Assembly (NCBI RefSeq): GCF_004327285.1
Contig: NZ_QJUI01000016.1
Location: forward strand, 62,001-126,000
Reading direction: 5' to 3'
DNA: 64,000 bases
Source of the DNA: Phytopseudomonas daroniae
GTDB lineage: Bacteria > Pseudomonadota > Gammaproteobacteria > Pseudomonadales > Pseudomonadaceae
Positions 26,365 through 35,736 of the stretch are shown here, piece after piece. A program made the position numbers and the translations under genes. The notes under the pieces are model-generated. The model did not search any database and was not told the origin of the DNA. It worked only from the letters and a program-made list of their open reading frames with translations. Within the stretch, counting starts at the first letter, position 1. Each line of letters opens with the position of its first letter.

Positions 26365-26904
26365 TCAGGCTGCCAATGCTTCGATCAGTTTCTTGTTGAA
26401 GGCCGGGATATCGTCCGGGTTGCGGCTGCTGATCAGCTTGCCGTCGACCACCACTTCCTTGTCCACCCAGGTGGCTCCGGCGTTCTTCAGGTCGTCGGTC
26501 AGCGACGGCCAACTGGTCATGGTCTTGCCCTTGACCAGGTCGGCCGAGGCGAGAATCCAGGCGCCATGGCAGATCACGGCGATGGTTTTATTGGCGCGTG
26601 CTGCGTCCTTGACCAGCTCCAGTGCCATCTCGTCGAGCCGGATGGTGTCCGAATTGACCACGCCCCCGGGCAGGACGATGGCGTCGTAGTCTTCCATGTG
26701 GGCACTGTCGAAGGTCTTGTCGACCTTGAATTGCTCGCCTGGGGTGGTGTGGTGCCAGCCGGTGACCTTGCCCGCCTTGGCGGAAAGGATCTCGGCGCTG
26801 GCGCCAGCCTCTTCCAGGGCCTTTTTCGGCCCGGTCAGTTCGACCTGTTCGAAGCCATCGGTGACCAGCAGGGCAACACGCTTGCCTTTCAGGGACTTGC
26901 TCAT
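26365..26904 (-). CDS. DJ-1/PfpI-family protein (type 1 glutamine amidotransferase-like; YhbO type)
   Basis: A 179-residue DJ-1/PfpI protein. The nucleophile elbow AVICHGAWIL carries the conserved Cys and His, and the fold begins RVALLVTDGFEQVELTGP. YDAIVLPGGVVNSD is another family block. Members are variously described as stress-induced glyoxalase, deglycase or protease-like proteins (YhbO, PfpI). The gene stands alone, with its start at 26904 and an intergenic promoter region before the divergent HDOD gene. Confidence 0.9.
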   Translation of the reverse strand: MSKSLKGKRVALLVTDGFEQVELTGPKKALEEAGASAEILSAKAGKVTGWHHTTPGEQFKVDKTFDSAHMEDYDAIVLPGGVVNSDTIRLDEMALELVKDAARANKTIAVICHGAWILASADLVKGKTMTSWPSLTDDLKNAGATWVDKEVVVDGKLISSRNPDDIPAFNKKLIEALAA

Positions 26905-27053
26905 GGGAAATACCTCAGAGTTGTAGTGACTTAGGGTTTCGGGTCACGTTGCTGATGGAAGTTCAGGCAAATCGATGGCGTGCAGATGTTGGGCAAAATT
27001 CATCGGGCTCGGGGTAGACTGTGTGCCCTCTCTTTTTCTACTCGCCGCCTCTC

Positions 27054-27920
27054 ATGGACAAAGAACTTTCCGCCGAGCAGATCCAGACGTTTCTGCAGGG
27101 CATCAGCGTGCCGCCGCAGCCGCAGATCATGGTCGACCTGCAGTTCGAGCAGGTCATGCCCAATCCCGACCTGAAGGCCATCGCCCGGCTGATCAGCCAG
27201 GATCCGGGGCTTTCCGGGGCGTTGCTGAAAATCGTCAATTCGCCATACTTCGGCCTGGCCAATCGTATCGGCTCGATCCAGCGCGCGGTCAACCTGCTGG
27301 GCAGCCGCTCGGTGATCAACATGGTCAACGCCCTGTCGATCCGCGGCGAGATGACTGACGACACCATCGTCACTCTCAACCGCTTCTGGGACACCGCCCA
27401 GGACGTCGCCATGACCTGCCTGACCCTGGCCAAACGCATCGGCTACGAGTCCGTGGACGAGGCCTACACGCTGGGGCTGTTCCACAACTGTGGGATTCCG
27501 CTGATGCTCAAGCGCTTCCCCGATTACATGACGATGCTCGAAGAGTCCTACGCCAGCGCCAGTGCCGAGCGGCGCATCGTCGATACCGAGAACCGCCTGC
27601 TCAACACCAACCACGCGGTGGTCGGCTACTTCACCGCCAAATCGTGGAACCTGCCGCTGCACCTGTGCGAGGCCATTGCCAATCATCACAACGCCCTGGC
27701 CATCTTTGCCGATGAAAACGGCCGTGATGCGCAACTGAAGAACCTGCTGGCGATCCTCAAGATGGCCGAGCATATCTGCCGCAGTTATCAGGTACTGGGC
27801 AACCAGAGCGAAGATCACGAATGGCAGAGTATCGAGCCGCTGATCCTCGATTATGTGGGCCTCTCCGGGTACGATTTCGAGAACCTGCGCGAGAGCATCC
27901 GCGACCTCGGCACCGCCTGA
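27054..27920 (+). CDS. HDOD-domain signalling protein
   Basis: A 288-residue protein consisting of one HDOD domain, an HD-related output domain lacking phosphohydrolase activity, used in bacterial signalling. Conserved parts include IARLISQDPGLSGALLKIVN, YFGLANRIGSIQRAVNLLG, ALSIRGEM and TLGLFHNCGIPLML. The start at 27054 gives MDKELSAEQIQTFLQG; the frame's earlier ATG (27021) codes hydrophobic residues without support. No receiver or GGDEF domain is attached. Its partner cannot be inferred from the neighbours. Confidence 0.88.
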   Translation: MDKELSAEQIQTFLQGISVPPQPQIMVDLQFEQVMPNPDLKAIARLISQDPGLSGALLKIVNSPYFGLANRIGSIQRAVNLLGSRSVINMVNALSIRGEMTDDTIVTLNRFWDTAQDVAMTCLTLAKRIGYESVDEAYTLGLFHNCGIPLMLKRFPDYMTMLEESYASASAERRIVDTENRLLNTNHAVVGYFTAKSWNLPLHLCEAIANHHNALAIFADENGRDAQLKNLLAILKMAEHICRSYQVLGNQSEDHEWQSIEPLILDYVGLSGYDFENLRESIRDLGTA

Positions 27921-28000
27921 TCCGCCCCGTCGTCGACAGTTGACGTCACAACCAGGCAGCGCCTAGGGTGCTGCCTTGCCATTCTGCCGAAGTAGCCGCC

Positions 28001-28813
28001 ATGCCCGAATTGCCAGAAGTCGAAACCACCCGCCGTGGTATCGCGCCCTATCTCGAAGGTCAGCGCGTCAGTCGGGTGATCGTCCGTGAGCGGCGCCTGC
28101 GCTGGCCGATCCCTGAGGATCTCGATGTACGCCTGTCCGGCCAGCGTATCGAGAAGGTGGAGCGCCGCGCCAAGTACCTGCTGATCAAGGCCGAGGTCGG
28201 CAGTTTGATCAGCCATCTGGGCATGTCCGGTAGCCTGCGCCTGGTCGAGGCCGGCTTGGCAGCGGCCAAGCACGAACATGTGGACATCGAACTGGAGTCA
28301 GGGCTGGCGCTGCGCTACACCGATCCGCGGCGCTTTGGCGCGCTGCTGTGGAGCCTTGATCCGCTGGAGCATGAACTGCTGTTGCGCCTGGGGCCGGAGC
28401 CGCTGACCGATCTGTTCGATGGCGAGCGGCTGTATCAGCTGTCTCGCGGCAAGGCCGTGGCGGTCAAACCGTTCATCATGGATAACGCCGTGGTGGTCGG
28501 TGTGGGCAATATCTATGCGACCGAAGCGCTGTTCGCTGCTGGTATCGATCCGCGGCGCGCCGCCGGGACGGTGTCGCGGGCGAGGTATGTACGTCTCGCC
28601 CACGAGATCAAGCGCGTGCTCGCTCACGCCATCGAGCGCGGCGGCACCACCCTGCGCGATTTCGTTGGTGGGGATGGCCAGCCCGGCTACTTCCAGCAGG
28701 AATTGTTCGCCTATGGCCGCGGCGGCCAGTTCTGCAAGGTCTGTGGCAGCACGCTGCGCGAGGTGAAGCTGGGTCAACGGGCGAGCGTCTATTGCCCGAA
28801 ATGCCAGCGTTAG
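28001..28813 (+). CDS. mutM: Formamidopyrimidine-DNA glycosylase
   Basis: A 270-residue base-excision repair enzyme that removes 8-oxoguanine and FaPy and nicks the abasic site. The mature N-terminus [12 protein letters not shown] carries the catalytic Pro and Glu. Other blocks are [20 protein letters not shown] and [19 protein letters not shown] (H2TH region). The C-terminal zinc finger is complete: [20 protein letters not shown] followed by CPKC. Length matches the family. It is monocistronic, following the HDOD gene by 80 bp. Confidence 0.96.
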   Translation: MPELPEVETTRRGIAPYLEGQRVSRVIVRERRLRWPIPEDLDVRLSGQRIEKVERRAKYLLIKAEVGSLISHLGMSGSLRLVEAGLAAAKHEHVDIELESGLALRYTDPRRFGALLWSLDPLEHELLLRLGPEPLTDLFDGERLYQLSRGKAVAVKPFIMDNAVVVGVGNIYATEALFAAGIDPRRAAGTVSRARYVRLAHEIKRVLAHAIERGGTTLRDFVGGDGQPGYFQQELFAYGRGGQFCKVCGSTLREVKLGQRASVYCPKCQR

Positions 28814-28928
28814 CCATTTAGTCAGATAGAACGACCAGTTGCTCGGCGATTGACGGCCGTCACGCTGACAATCGCCAGTGCGCTGTTATAGTTACCGGCA
28901 TCGTCCGTATACTTCGAAGGATCGCCCC

Positions 28929-29270
28929 ATGAAACTGTTTCGCTCTTGCGCTGCTGTTCTGGCGCTGACTGCTGCCTCGCTGGCACTGACTGCCAACGCG
29001 CAAGAGGCGCAGCAGAATGCCAGTGGAGACCCGCTCTACACCGTTCAGGCTCCAGATGGTTTCTCCATGCTCGGCGACCTGCTGATCGCCCGCCCGCTGC
29101 TGATCGGCGCTACCGCCATCGGTGCCGTAGCCTTCGTGGTTGCGCTGCCGTTCTCGGCCATGGGCGGCGGCATCGGTGCCAGCGGTCGTGCGCTGGTAGT
29201 CGAGCCTGGCAAGGCGGCTTTCGTCCGTTGCCTGGGTTGCACCGGCGATGGTTACAACAAGCGCCAATAA
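28929..29270 (+). CDS. Small exported or membrane-anchored protein of unknown function
   Basis: A 113-residue protein with a signal peptide ([20 protein letters not shown], then TANAQE). A second hydrophobic stretch, [20 protein letters not shown], is at about residues 58-80, followed by a Gly-rich turn, and CLGCTGDG sits near the C-terminus. It could be a small inner-membrane protein with its tail in the periplasm or cytoplasm. The CLGC pair could bind metal or form a disulfide. Homologues in Pseudomonas are, as I recall, annotated only vaguely. A strong terminator follows immediately. Function not recognised. Confidence 0.8.
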   Translation: MKLFRSCAAVLALTAASLALTANAQEAQQNASGDPLYTVQAPDGFSMLGDLLIARPLLIGATAIGAVAFVVALPFSAMGGGIGASGRALVVEPGKAAFVRCLGCTGDGYNKRQ

Positions 29271-29287
29271 ACGCTGAGTTGCCAGAC

Positions 29288-29324
29288 GGCCCCTGACTCT
29301 GCAGAGTCAGGGGCCGTTTTCGTT
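29288..29324 (+). terminator. Strong intrinsic terminator after the small exported-protein gene
   Basis: A 28-bp perfect dyad (29288-29315) with 14-bp arms, GGCCCCTGACTCTG and its exact complement, then GTTTTCGTTT. It begins 18 bp after the stop codon. The next gene starts only 28 bp beyond it. Confidence 0.88.
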
Positions 29325-29343
29325 TGGACGCAGGCAAAAGGAG

Positions 29344-31182
29344 ATGCCGTTGGGCAATAGATCGATGCTGTTCATCCTGCCGTTGGTGGCACTGGGGCTG
29401 GGCCTTTCCTTCTGGTTCAGCGCGCCCTGGACGCAGCTCTGCGCCGGCCTGGCGTTGTTCCTGTTCGGCATGCAGTGCCTGGAAGAAGGCCTGCGGCAGC
29501 TTGCAGGAAGCAAACTGGAGCAGTTGCTCGGGCGTAGCACTTCAACGCCGGTCAGGAGCCTGCTGTTCGGTGTGGGCGGTACTTTCCTGTTGCAGTCCAG
29601 CACCCTGGTGTCGCTGTTGACCATCGCGTTCATCAGCACCGGGCTCATTCAATTGGCCGGTGGCATCGCCATCCTGTTCGGTGCCAACCTGGGTGCCACC
29701 AGCGGCATCTGGTTGCTGGCCATGGCCGGGCAGAACCTGAGCCTGTCGCCGCTGGCTCTGCCGTTGCTGGTATTCGGCGTGCTGGCGAGCTTTCTGGGCC
29801 CGCGCAGCAAGGCGGCTGGGCGTATCGTGTTGGGTATCGCGTTCATCTTTCTCGGTATCGACCAGATCAAGGACGGTTTCGCCAGTTTCGGCGACGGCCT
29901 GGACATGACCGGTTATCAGGTGCAGGGCATCCTCGGCAGCCTGCTGTTCGCGGCCATCGGCCTGTTGGTGACCGTGGTGCTGCAGTCCAGCCACGCGACC
30001 CTGATGCTGACGCTGGCAGCGCTCGCTGGCGGCCAACTGGAGCTGGACCAGAGCCTGGCCATCGCCATCGGCTCGAATATCGGCAGCAGCGTCACCACCG
30101 CGTTCGTCGGTTCGCTCGGCGGTAACCGCAGTGGTCAGCGCCTGGCACTGGCCCATGTGCTGTTCAATGTACTGACCGGGGTGCTGGCATTCGTGCTGCT
30201 CGGCCCGCTGGCTTGGCTGGTGCATGTCATCGCCGGGTTCGTCGGCCTGGGCGATAACCCGCTGATCCAGCTGGCCATGTTCCACACCCTGTTCAATGCC
30301 ATGGGCGTGTCGCTGTTCTGGCCCTGGCAGAGCCAGTTGGCGCAGCGGCTGACCCATTGGTTGCCGGATCGCCAGGAGCCGAAGGTACTGATCACCGAAT
30401 TGGATCCCGCCCAGCGGCCGGAGCGCACCACGGCGCGTTATCTGAACGAGCGCGCCCTGGACTCCGCCGATGCGGCGGCCGGCGCCGTGGTTCAGGAACT
30501 CGGCCATCTCGGGCGCCTGAGCCTGGAGGTGATCTGCCACGCTCTTTACCTGCCGGTGGATCAGTTGGCCAGGGCTCGCGTCGAGCCGGCGTTGTTGCAG
30601 GCACCGCCGGAGCGCTTGCACTTCGATGCCGAGGCGCTGTACCAGCGGCATATCAAGGGCGTCTATGGCGACCTGCTGAGTTTCATGGGCCGCCTGGAGC
30701 AGCCGCTGGACGAGCAGCACCAGCAGTTCTGGGTCGCCTGTCAGGTAGCGGCGCTGCAACTTGTGGATGCGGTCAAGGATGCCAAGCACCTGCAGAAGAA
30801 CCTCGGCCACTACCTCGAGGCTGCACCGTCGCCCGCCCGCGATGCCTATGTGGAGCTGCGTGGGCATCTGCTGGCTGTGTTGCACGAGGTGCATGAACTG
30901 GCCCGCTCCACGCTGGACGAGGAGCCCTGGCGCGCCCATCTGGAGGCACTCGATAGCAAGGCGGCGCGTTTCGATGGCGACTTCCGGCTGCGCCTCTTCG
31001 CCCAGGTGCGCAGCGGTCGACTGGATGGCCTGCAGACCAGCTCGCTGATGAATGATCTGGGTTACGCCAGCCGCATCATTCAGAGCCTGCGCAACGCCCT
31101 GATGATCGGCGCGGAGCAGCCTTTGTTGCGCGAGCTGCGGCGTCTGGGCAGTGATCAGGAGTCGCTGATAGTTACCGGCTGA
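29344..31182 (+). CDS. Na/Pi cotransporter family protein (NptA/YjbB type) with PhoU-like tail
   Basis: A 612-residue protein. The N-terminal half has about eight to nine transmembrane helices, with the two family repeats marked by GTFLLQSSTLVSLLTIAFIS and VLQSSHATLMLTLAA (both with the QSS motif that binds Na and phosphate). The C-terminal roughly 250 residues are helical and soluble, resembling PhoU. YjbB-type proteins export or import phosphate with Na+. AAAGGAG lies just before the ATG at 29344. The gene begins right behind a strong terminator, leaving little room for a separate promoter. Confidence 0.88.
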   Translation: MPLGNRSMLFILPLVALGLGLSFWFSAPWTQLCAGLALFLFGMQCLEEGLRQLAGSKLEQLLGRSTSTPVRSLLFGVGGTFLLQSSTLVSLLTIAFISTGLIQLAGGIAILFGANLGATSGIWLLAMAGQNLSLSPLALPLLVFGVLASFLGPRSKAAGRIVLGIAFIFLGIDQIKDGFASFGDGLDMTGYQVQGILGSLLFAAIGLLVTVVLQSSHATLMLTLAALAGGQLELDQSLAIAIGSNIGSSVTTAFVGSLGGNRSGQRLALAHVLFNVLTGVLAFVLLGPLAWLVHVIAGFVGLGDNPLIQLAMFHTLFNAMGVSLFWPWQSQLAQRLTHWLPDRQEPKVLITELDPAQRPERTTARYLNERALDSADAAAGAVVQELGHLGRLSLEVICHALYLPVDQLARARVEPALLQAPPERLHFDAEALYQRHIKGVYGDLLSFMGRLEQPLDEQHQQFWVACQVAALQLVDAVKDAKHLQKNLGHYLEAAPSPARDAYVELRGHLLAVLHEVHELARSTLDEEPWRAHLEALDSKAARFDGDFRLRLFAQVRSGRLDGLQTSSLMNDLGYASRIIQSLRNALMIGAEQPLLRELRRLGSDQESLIVTG

Positions 31183-31206
31183 GGCAGGGCTTTGGGGCGC
31201 CTGCGA

Positions 31207-32898
31207 TCAGTGTGACTGCACATCGCTGCTGCCGATGCCACGTGGGTCGCTGGCCGCTTCCACCTGGCCGCTGGCCTTGTTCCAGAGCAGTACCTGCTGA
31301 TTGCCGTACACCCGCTCCAGGGCCTTCAGGCTATGGCCGCGTGCCTGCAGGTCGGCGATCTGCGCGGCGCTGAAGGTCTCCGGTTCGTGCTCGATGACAT
31401 CCGGCAGGTATTGGTGGTGATAGCGCGGCACTGCCGGCCATCGAGCGATGGGCTGGCCGTCGAGGTACTCCAGGATCGACAGCAGCACCATGCTCGGAAT
31501 ACGGCTGCCGCCTGGCGTACCGAAGCTGGTGAACTCGCTGGCGCTTTCCAGAAAGGTAGGGCTCATGCTCGACAGCGGCCGCTTGCCGGCGGCGATGGCA
31601 TTGGCGTGGCTGCCGGTCAGTCCGTAAGCGTTGGCACCGGTCAGGTCGGCGGCGAAGTCGTCCATTTCATCGTTGAGCAACACGCCGGTACCTGGCACGG
31701 TGAAGGCGGCGCCGAACGGCAGATTGATCGACAGGGTGGCGCTCACCGCATTGCCATCGGCGTCCAGTACGGTGAAATGGGTGGTGTGATCGCCTTCTTT
31801 CCAGGTGCCGGCTGGTGACAGTTCGCTGCTTGGCGTAGCGCGCCGCGGATCGATGCTGTCGCTCAGACGCTGCAGATACGCCGGGGCGAGCAGGGCGGCA
31901 GTCGGGTTATCGATGAAATCCGGGTCGCCCAACAGTCCGCGATCGCGATAAACCCGGCGCAGGGTCTCCACCACCAGATGGCTGCGCTGCACCGGCTCGG
32001 TTTCACGCCAGGGCAGGTGCTGCAGGACGAGCAGACTCTGGGCCAGCGCCAGGCCGCCGGCGGAGGGCGGCGGTGCGCTGATCAGCTCGCGGCCGTCGGC
32101 CAACGGCACACGCAGAGGCTGGCGTCGTACGGCGCGATAGTCGGCCAGATCCTGCAGCGTCCAGATGCCGCCGGCAGCTCGCACGCCCGCGACCAGTCGC
32201 TCGGCCAGAGGCCCGGTATAGAACCCGTCACGGCCTCCGCGCGCCAGCATCAGCAGGGTTTCGGCCAGTTCCGGCTGGCGCAGCAGCGTGCCTTCCCTGG
32301 GAACCGCGCCGTCGTCCAGAAACAGCCGCGCGGTTTCCGCGTCGTCACGCATGGCCGCCAGGCGCATCTCGGCGCGCTCGCGGTACACGCGGTCTACGGG
32401 AAAGCCTTCCCGCGCCAGGCGGATGGCCGGTGCTAGGCTGTCGCGCAAGGGCAGACGGCCGTGCTGTCCGGCCAGCTCGACCAGCGCGGCAGGCAGGCCC
32501 GGAATGGCTGCCGCGAGCGCGCCGTCGCGGGACAGCGCCGCCTGCACCTGGCCATCGCGCCGATAGAGATCGGCATGGGCAGCGCCGGGCGCGCGTTCGC
32601 GGGCGTCGATAAAGCCGTAGGTGGCGTCGGCGTTGCGCAGCAGGAAGAGACCGCCGCCGCCGAGCCCTGAGCCATAAGGCTCGACCACCGCGAGGGCCGC
32701 GCTGATGGCGACGGCGGCGTCGAAGGCGTTACCGCCCAGTGCCAGGGTTTCCCGCCCGGCTACGGTGGCGGCGGGGTGTGCTGTGGCGATGGCACTGCGA
32801 CCGGGCTGTTCGCTGGCCTGCAGGCTGAGGCTGCACAGCAGGAGCAGCGCGCTGAACAGCGCCGAGATAGCGTTCTGGCCGCGAGGAGAGCGGCGCAT
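31207..32898 (-). CDS. ggt: Gamma-glutamyltransferase (periplasmic)
   Basis: A 563-residue Ntn hydrolase precursor with a signal peptide (MRRSPRGQNAISALFSALLL, cleaved near LQASEQ). It hydrolyses or transfers the gamma-glutamyl group of glutathione. The autoprocessing and nucleophile Thr lies in GDHTTHFTVLDADGNAVS. The gamma-glutamyl site is LNDEMDDFAADL, and the oxyanion segment reads KRPLSSMSPTFL. The start at 32898 is chosen because it directly begins a signal peptide and lies 2 bp after the upstream ferredoxin stop; the frame's earlier codons overlap the ferredoxin gene. Confidence 0.93.
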   Translation of the reverse strand: MRRSPRGQNAISALFSALLLLCSLSLQASEQPGRSAIATAHPAATVAGRETLALGGNAFDAAVAISAALAVVEPYGSGLGGGGLFLLRNADATYGFIDARERAPGAAHADLYRRDGQVQAALSRDGALAAAIPGLPAALVELAGQHGRLPLRDSLAPAIRLAREGFPVDRVYRERAEMRLAAMRDDAETARLFLDDGAVPREGTLLRQPELAETLLMLARGGRDGFYTGPLAERLVAGVRAAGGIWTLQDLADYRAVRRQPLRVPLADGRELISAPPPSAGGLALAQSLLVLQHLPWRETEPVQRSHLVVETLRRVYRDRGLLGDPDFIDNPTAALLAPAYLQRLSDSIDPRRATPSSELSPAGTWKEGDHTTHFTVLDADGNAVSATLSINLPFGAAFTVPGTGVLLNDEMDDFAADLTGANAYGLTGSHANAIAAGKRPLSSMSPTFLESASEFTSFGTPGGSRIPSMVLLSILEYLDGQPIARWPAVPRYHHQYLPDVIEHEPETFSAAQIADLQARGHSLKALERVYGNQQVLLWNKASGQVEAASDPRGIGSSDVQSH

Positions 32899-32900
32899 CC

Positions 32901-33191
<291 letters not shown>

Positions 33192-33301
33192 TCAAACAGG
33201 AATGCGCGATTGTGCCGGATTGTCGCCGTCAGCGCACGCTTGGGCGCCGTACGGAGCGACGCCCGTGCGCGGCATGTGGAAATTGCAGCGCGTGCTGACC
33301 A

Positions 33302-33352
33302 GGGGTCTGTTGACGTTGCAACGCGGCCGTGCGTGAAACGTCAACAGACCCC
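33302..33352. repeat. 16-bp inverted repeat between ferredoxin and coaD genes
   Basis: GGGGTCTGTTGACGTT (33302-33317) and AACGTCAACAGACCCC (33337-33352) are perfect arms with a 19-base GC-rich loop. It lies 5 bp after the coaD stop and may act as the coaD terminator, although no T-tract follows. One arm is shared with 17855-17869, so it is a dispersed repeat rather than a unique structure. Confidence 0.7.
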
Positions 33353-33357
33353 AGGAA

Positions 33358-34017
<660 letters not shown>

Positions 34018-34038
34018 TCAGAGTCCGCAGCGTTCGCA

Positions 34039-35040
34039 TCATGGAATCTCTGTGCCTCGCTCGGTGGCCAGTAGCCAACCGGGAATGCGCCGCTCCAGGT
34101 AATAGCCGGGCTGGCGCGCCGTGCCGTCAACGAAACCGACGTGACCGCCCCTGGCATGCAGCTCGAAGGTGATGCAGGGCGCCAGTTCATCGGCTTCGGG
34201 CAGGCTGTGGGGATACACGAACGGGTCGTCGCTGGACTGGATCAGCAGGGTAGGCGTCTGGATACGGCCCAGGTAATAGCGGCTCGAGGAGCGGCGGTAG
34301 TAATCCCCGGCGTCGCTGAAACCGTGCAGCGGTGCGGTGATGCGGCCGTCGAAATCCCAGAAGGTGCGCATGCCGTCCAAGGGGCCGAGTTTTTCCAGGA
34401 TCGACAGGCGGTCTGCCTGGCCCTGGTGGGCGAACAGGCGCTGCTTGTCTTTCACGTAGGCGACCATGGCACGCATGAAGTGGGCCTGGTAGACCCGCGA
34501 AAAGCCGACGCCGAGACGATCCGCGCACTGATCCAGGCGAAACGGTACCGATACCGCGGCGGCGTTCTGCAGCCCGCTTTCGGCGCCGCTTTCGCCGAGG
34601 TACTTGAGCAGCACGTTGCCGCCCAGCGAATAGCCCACCGCATGGAGCGGCGCCATGGGCCGTTTGGCGCGCAGGTGGCGGACGGTTTCGGCGAGGTCTT
34701 CGCTGGCACCGGAGTGGTAGCCGCGCGGTAGCAGGTTGGGCTCGCCCGAGCAGCCGCGCCAGTTGAGCGCCACGCTGGCCCAGCCCTGGGCGGCGAGCTG
34801 TTGCTGCAGGCCGAGCACGTAGTGCGAGCTGGATGAGCCGGTCAGGCCGTGCAGTACCAGCACCACCGGGGCATGTGCCTCATGAGGCCCGTGCCAGTCG
34901 AGGTCGAGAAAATCGCCGTCTTCCAGCCACAGGCGCTCGCGCTGTCGCCGCAGGATGGGGGCTCGTCGACCCAGCGAGCCCCACAAGGTTTGCAGATGAG
35001 GGCCGGGCAACCACCAGGCCGGTTTGAAGCTCGTGCTCAT
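34039..35040 (-). CDS. YheT-family alpha/beta-fold hydrolase
   Basis: A 333-residue alpha/beta hydrolase of the YheT/ABHD1-3 group. It begins MSTSFKPAWWLPGPHLQTLW (family hallmark). The oxyanion region is VVLVLHGLTGSSSSHYVLGL, the nucleophile elbow is AVGYSLGGNVLLKYLGE, the acid lies near QSSDDPFVYP, and the His is in ARGGHVGFVDG. Substrate unknown, probably an ester or lipid. In pseudomonads this gene usually neighbours rsmD, as here. The region to coaD (33841-34038) contains no supported gene. Confidence 0.88.
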   Translation of the reverse strand: MSTSFKPAWWLPGPHLQTLWGSLGRRAPILRRQRERLWLEDGDFLDLDWHGPHEAHAPVVLVLHGLTGSSSSHYVLGLQQQLAAQGWASVALNWRGCSGEPNLLPRGYHSGASEDLAETVRHLRAKRPMAPLHAVGYSLGGNVLLKYLGESGAESGLQNAAAVSVPFRLDQCADRLGVGFSRVYQAHFMRAMVAYVKDKQRLFAHQGQADRLSILEKLGPLDGMRTFWDFDGRITAPLHGFSDAGDYYRRSSSRYYLGRIQTPTLLIQSSDDPFVYPHSLPEADELAPCITFELHARGGHVGFVDGTARQPGYYLERRIPGWLLATERGTEIP

Positions 35041-35055
35041 GTCGCACCACGGTTC

Positions 35056-35137
35056 GTAGCCTGGATTAGCGAAGCGTAATCCGGGGCAGGGTGGAGGCCG
35101 CGAAATCCGGATTACGCCTGCGGCTAATCCAGGCTAC
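35056..35137. repeat. Palindromic intergenic repeat overlapping the rsmD stop codon
   Basis: Outer perfect arms GTAGCCTGGATTAGC (35056-35070) and GCTAATCCAGGCTAC (35123-35137), with inner arms CGTAATCCGG (35075-35084) and CCGGATTACG (35107-35116), form a cruciform-capable unit. The rsmD stop (TAG, 35134-35136 on the minus strand) lies inside the right arm. Part of the right arm recurs at 26057-26072. Confidence 0.85.
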
Positions 35138-35736
35138 ACGCTGCGCTGCCAGAGCGCGTAATGAACCTGGCCGGCTTTCTGTTCGCGATGCAGACGCCAG
35201 TTGCCGGGCATGCCCAGGCTCGACGGTGCCTGCTCGCTCTCGGTATACACCCAGGCATCGGCAGCCAGCCAGCCACGTTGCTCGAGCAGCTCGCAAGCTG
35301 GCAGGAGCAGATCCTGGCTGAAGGGCGGATCGAGGAATACCAGGTCATATGGCATGGCGGACTGGCTCTGCAGGTAGGCGAGGGCATCGCTCTGCAGCAC
35401 CTGGCCGTTGTCGCAGCGCAGGGTCGCCAGGTGACCGCGCAGGCTGTTCACCGCTGCCGGATTGAGATCCAGCGCCAGGGCGCTGCCGGCACCTCGCGAC
35501 AGCGCTTCGAGAAACAGGGCACCGCTGCCGGCGAACAGGTCGAGCACCTTGGCCGCTTCGACATGGGGCGCCAGCCAGTTGAACAGAGTTTCCCGCACGC
35601 GATTGGGCGTTGGTCGCAGGCCATGGGCCATGGGAAAGCTGAATTGCCGGCTGCGCCACTGGCCGGCGATGATGCGCAGTTGCCCGTCGCCGCCATGGGC
35701 GACGGGAGACTTGGCGGGAACGGGTCGTCTGGCCAT
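35134..35736 (-). CDS. rsmD: 16S rRNA (guanine(966)-N2)-methyltransferase
   Basis: A 200-residue SAM-dependent methyltransferase modifying G966 of 16S rRNA. The family start region LRIIAGQWRSRQFSFP is followed by GLRPTPNRVRETLFNWL, the SAM motif VLDLFAGSGALFLEALSRGA and the catalytic DLVFLDPPFSQDLL. Its ATG overlaps the stop of the upstream M16 gene by one base (TGATG), so it belongs to that operon. Its stop codon lies in an intergenic repeat, so the last residues (QRSV) may differ from relatives. Confidence 0.95.
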   Translation of the reverse strand: MARRPVPAKSPVAHGGDGQLRIIAGQWRSRQFSFPMAHGLRPTPNRVRETLFNWLAPHVEAAKVLDLFAGSGALFLEALSRGAGSALALDLNPAAVNSLRGHLATLRCDNGQVLQSDALAYLQSQSAMPYDLVFLDPPFSQDLLLPACELLEQRGWLAADAWVYTESEQAPSSLGMPGNWRLHREQKAGQVHYALWQRSV

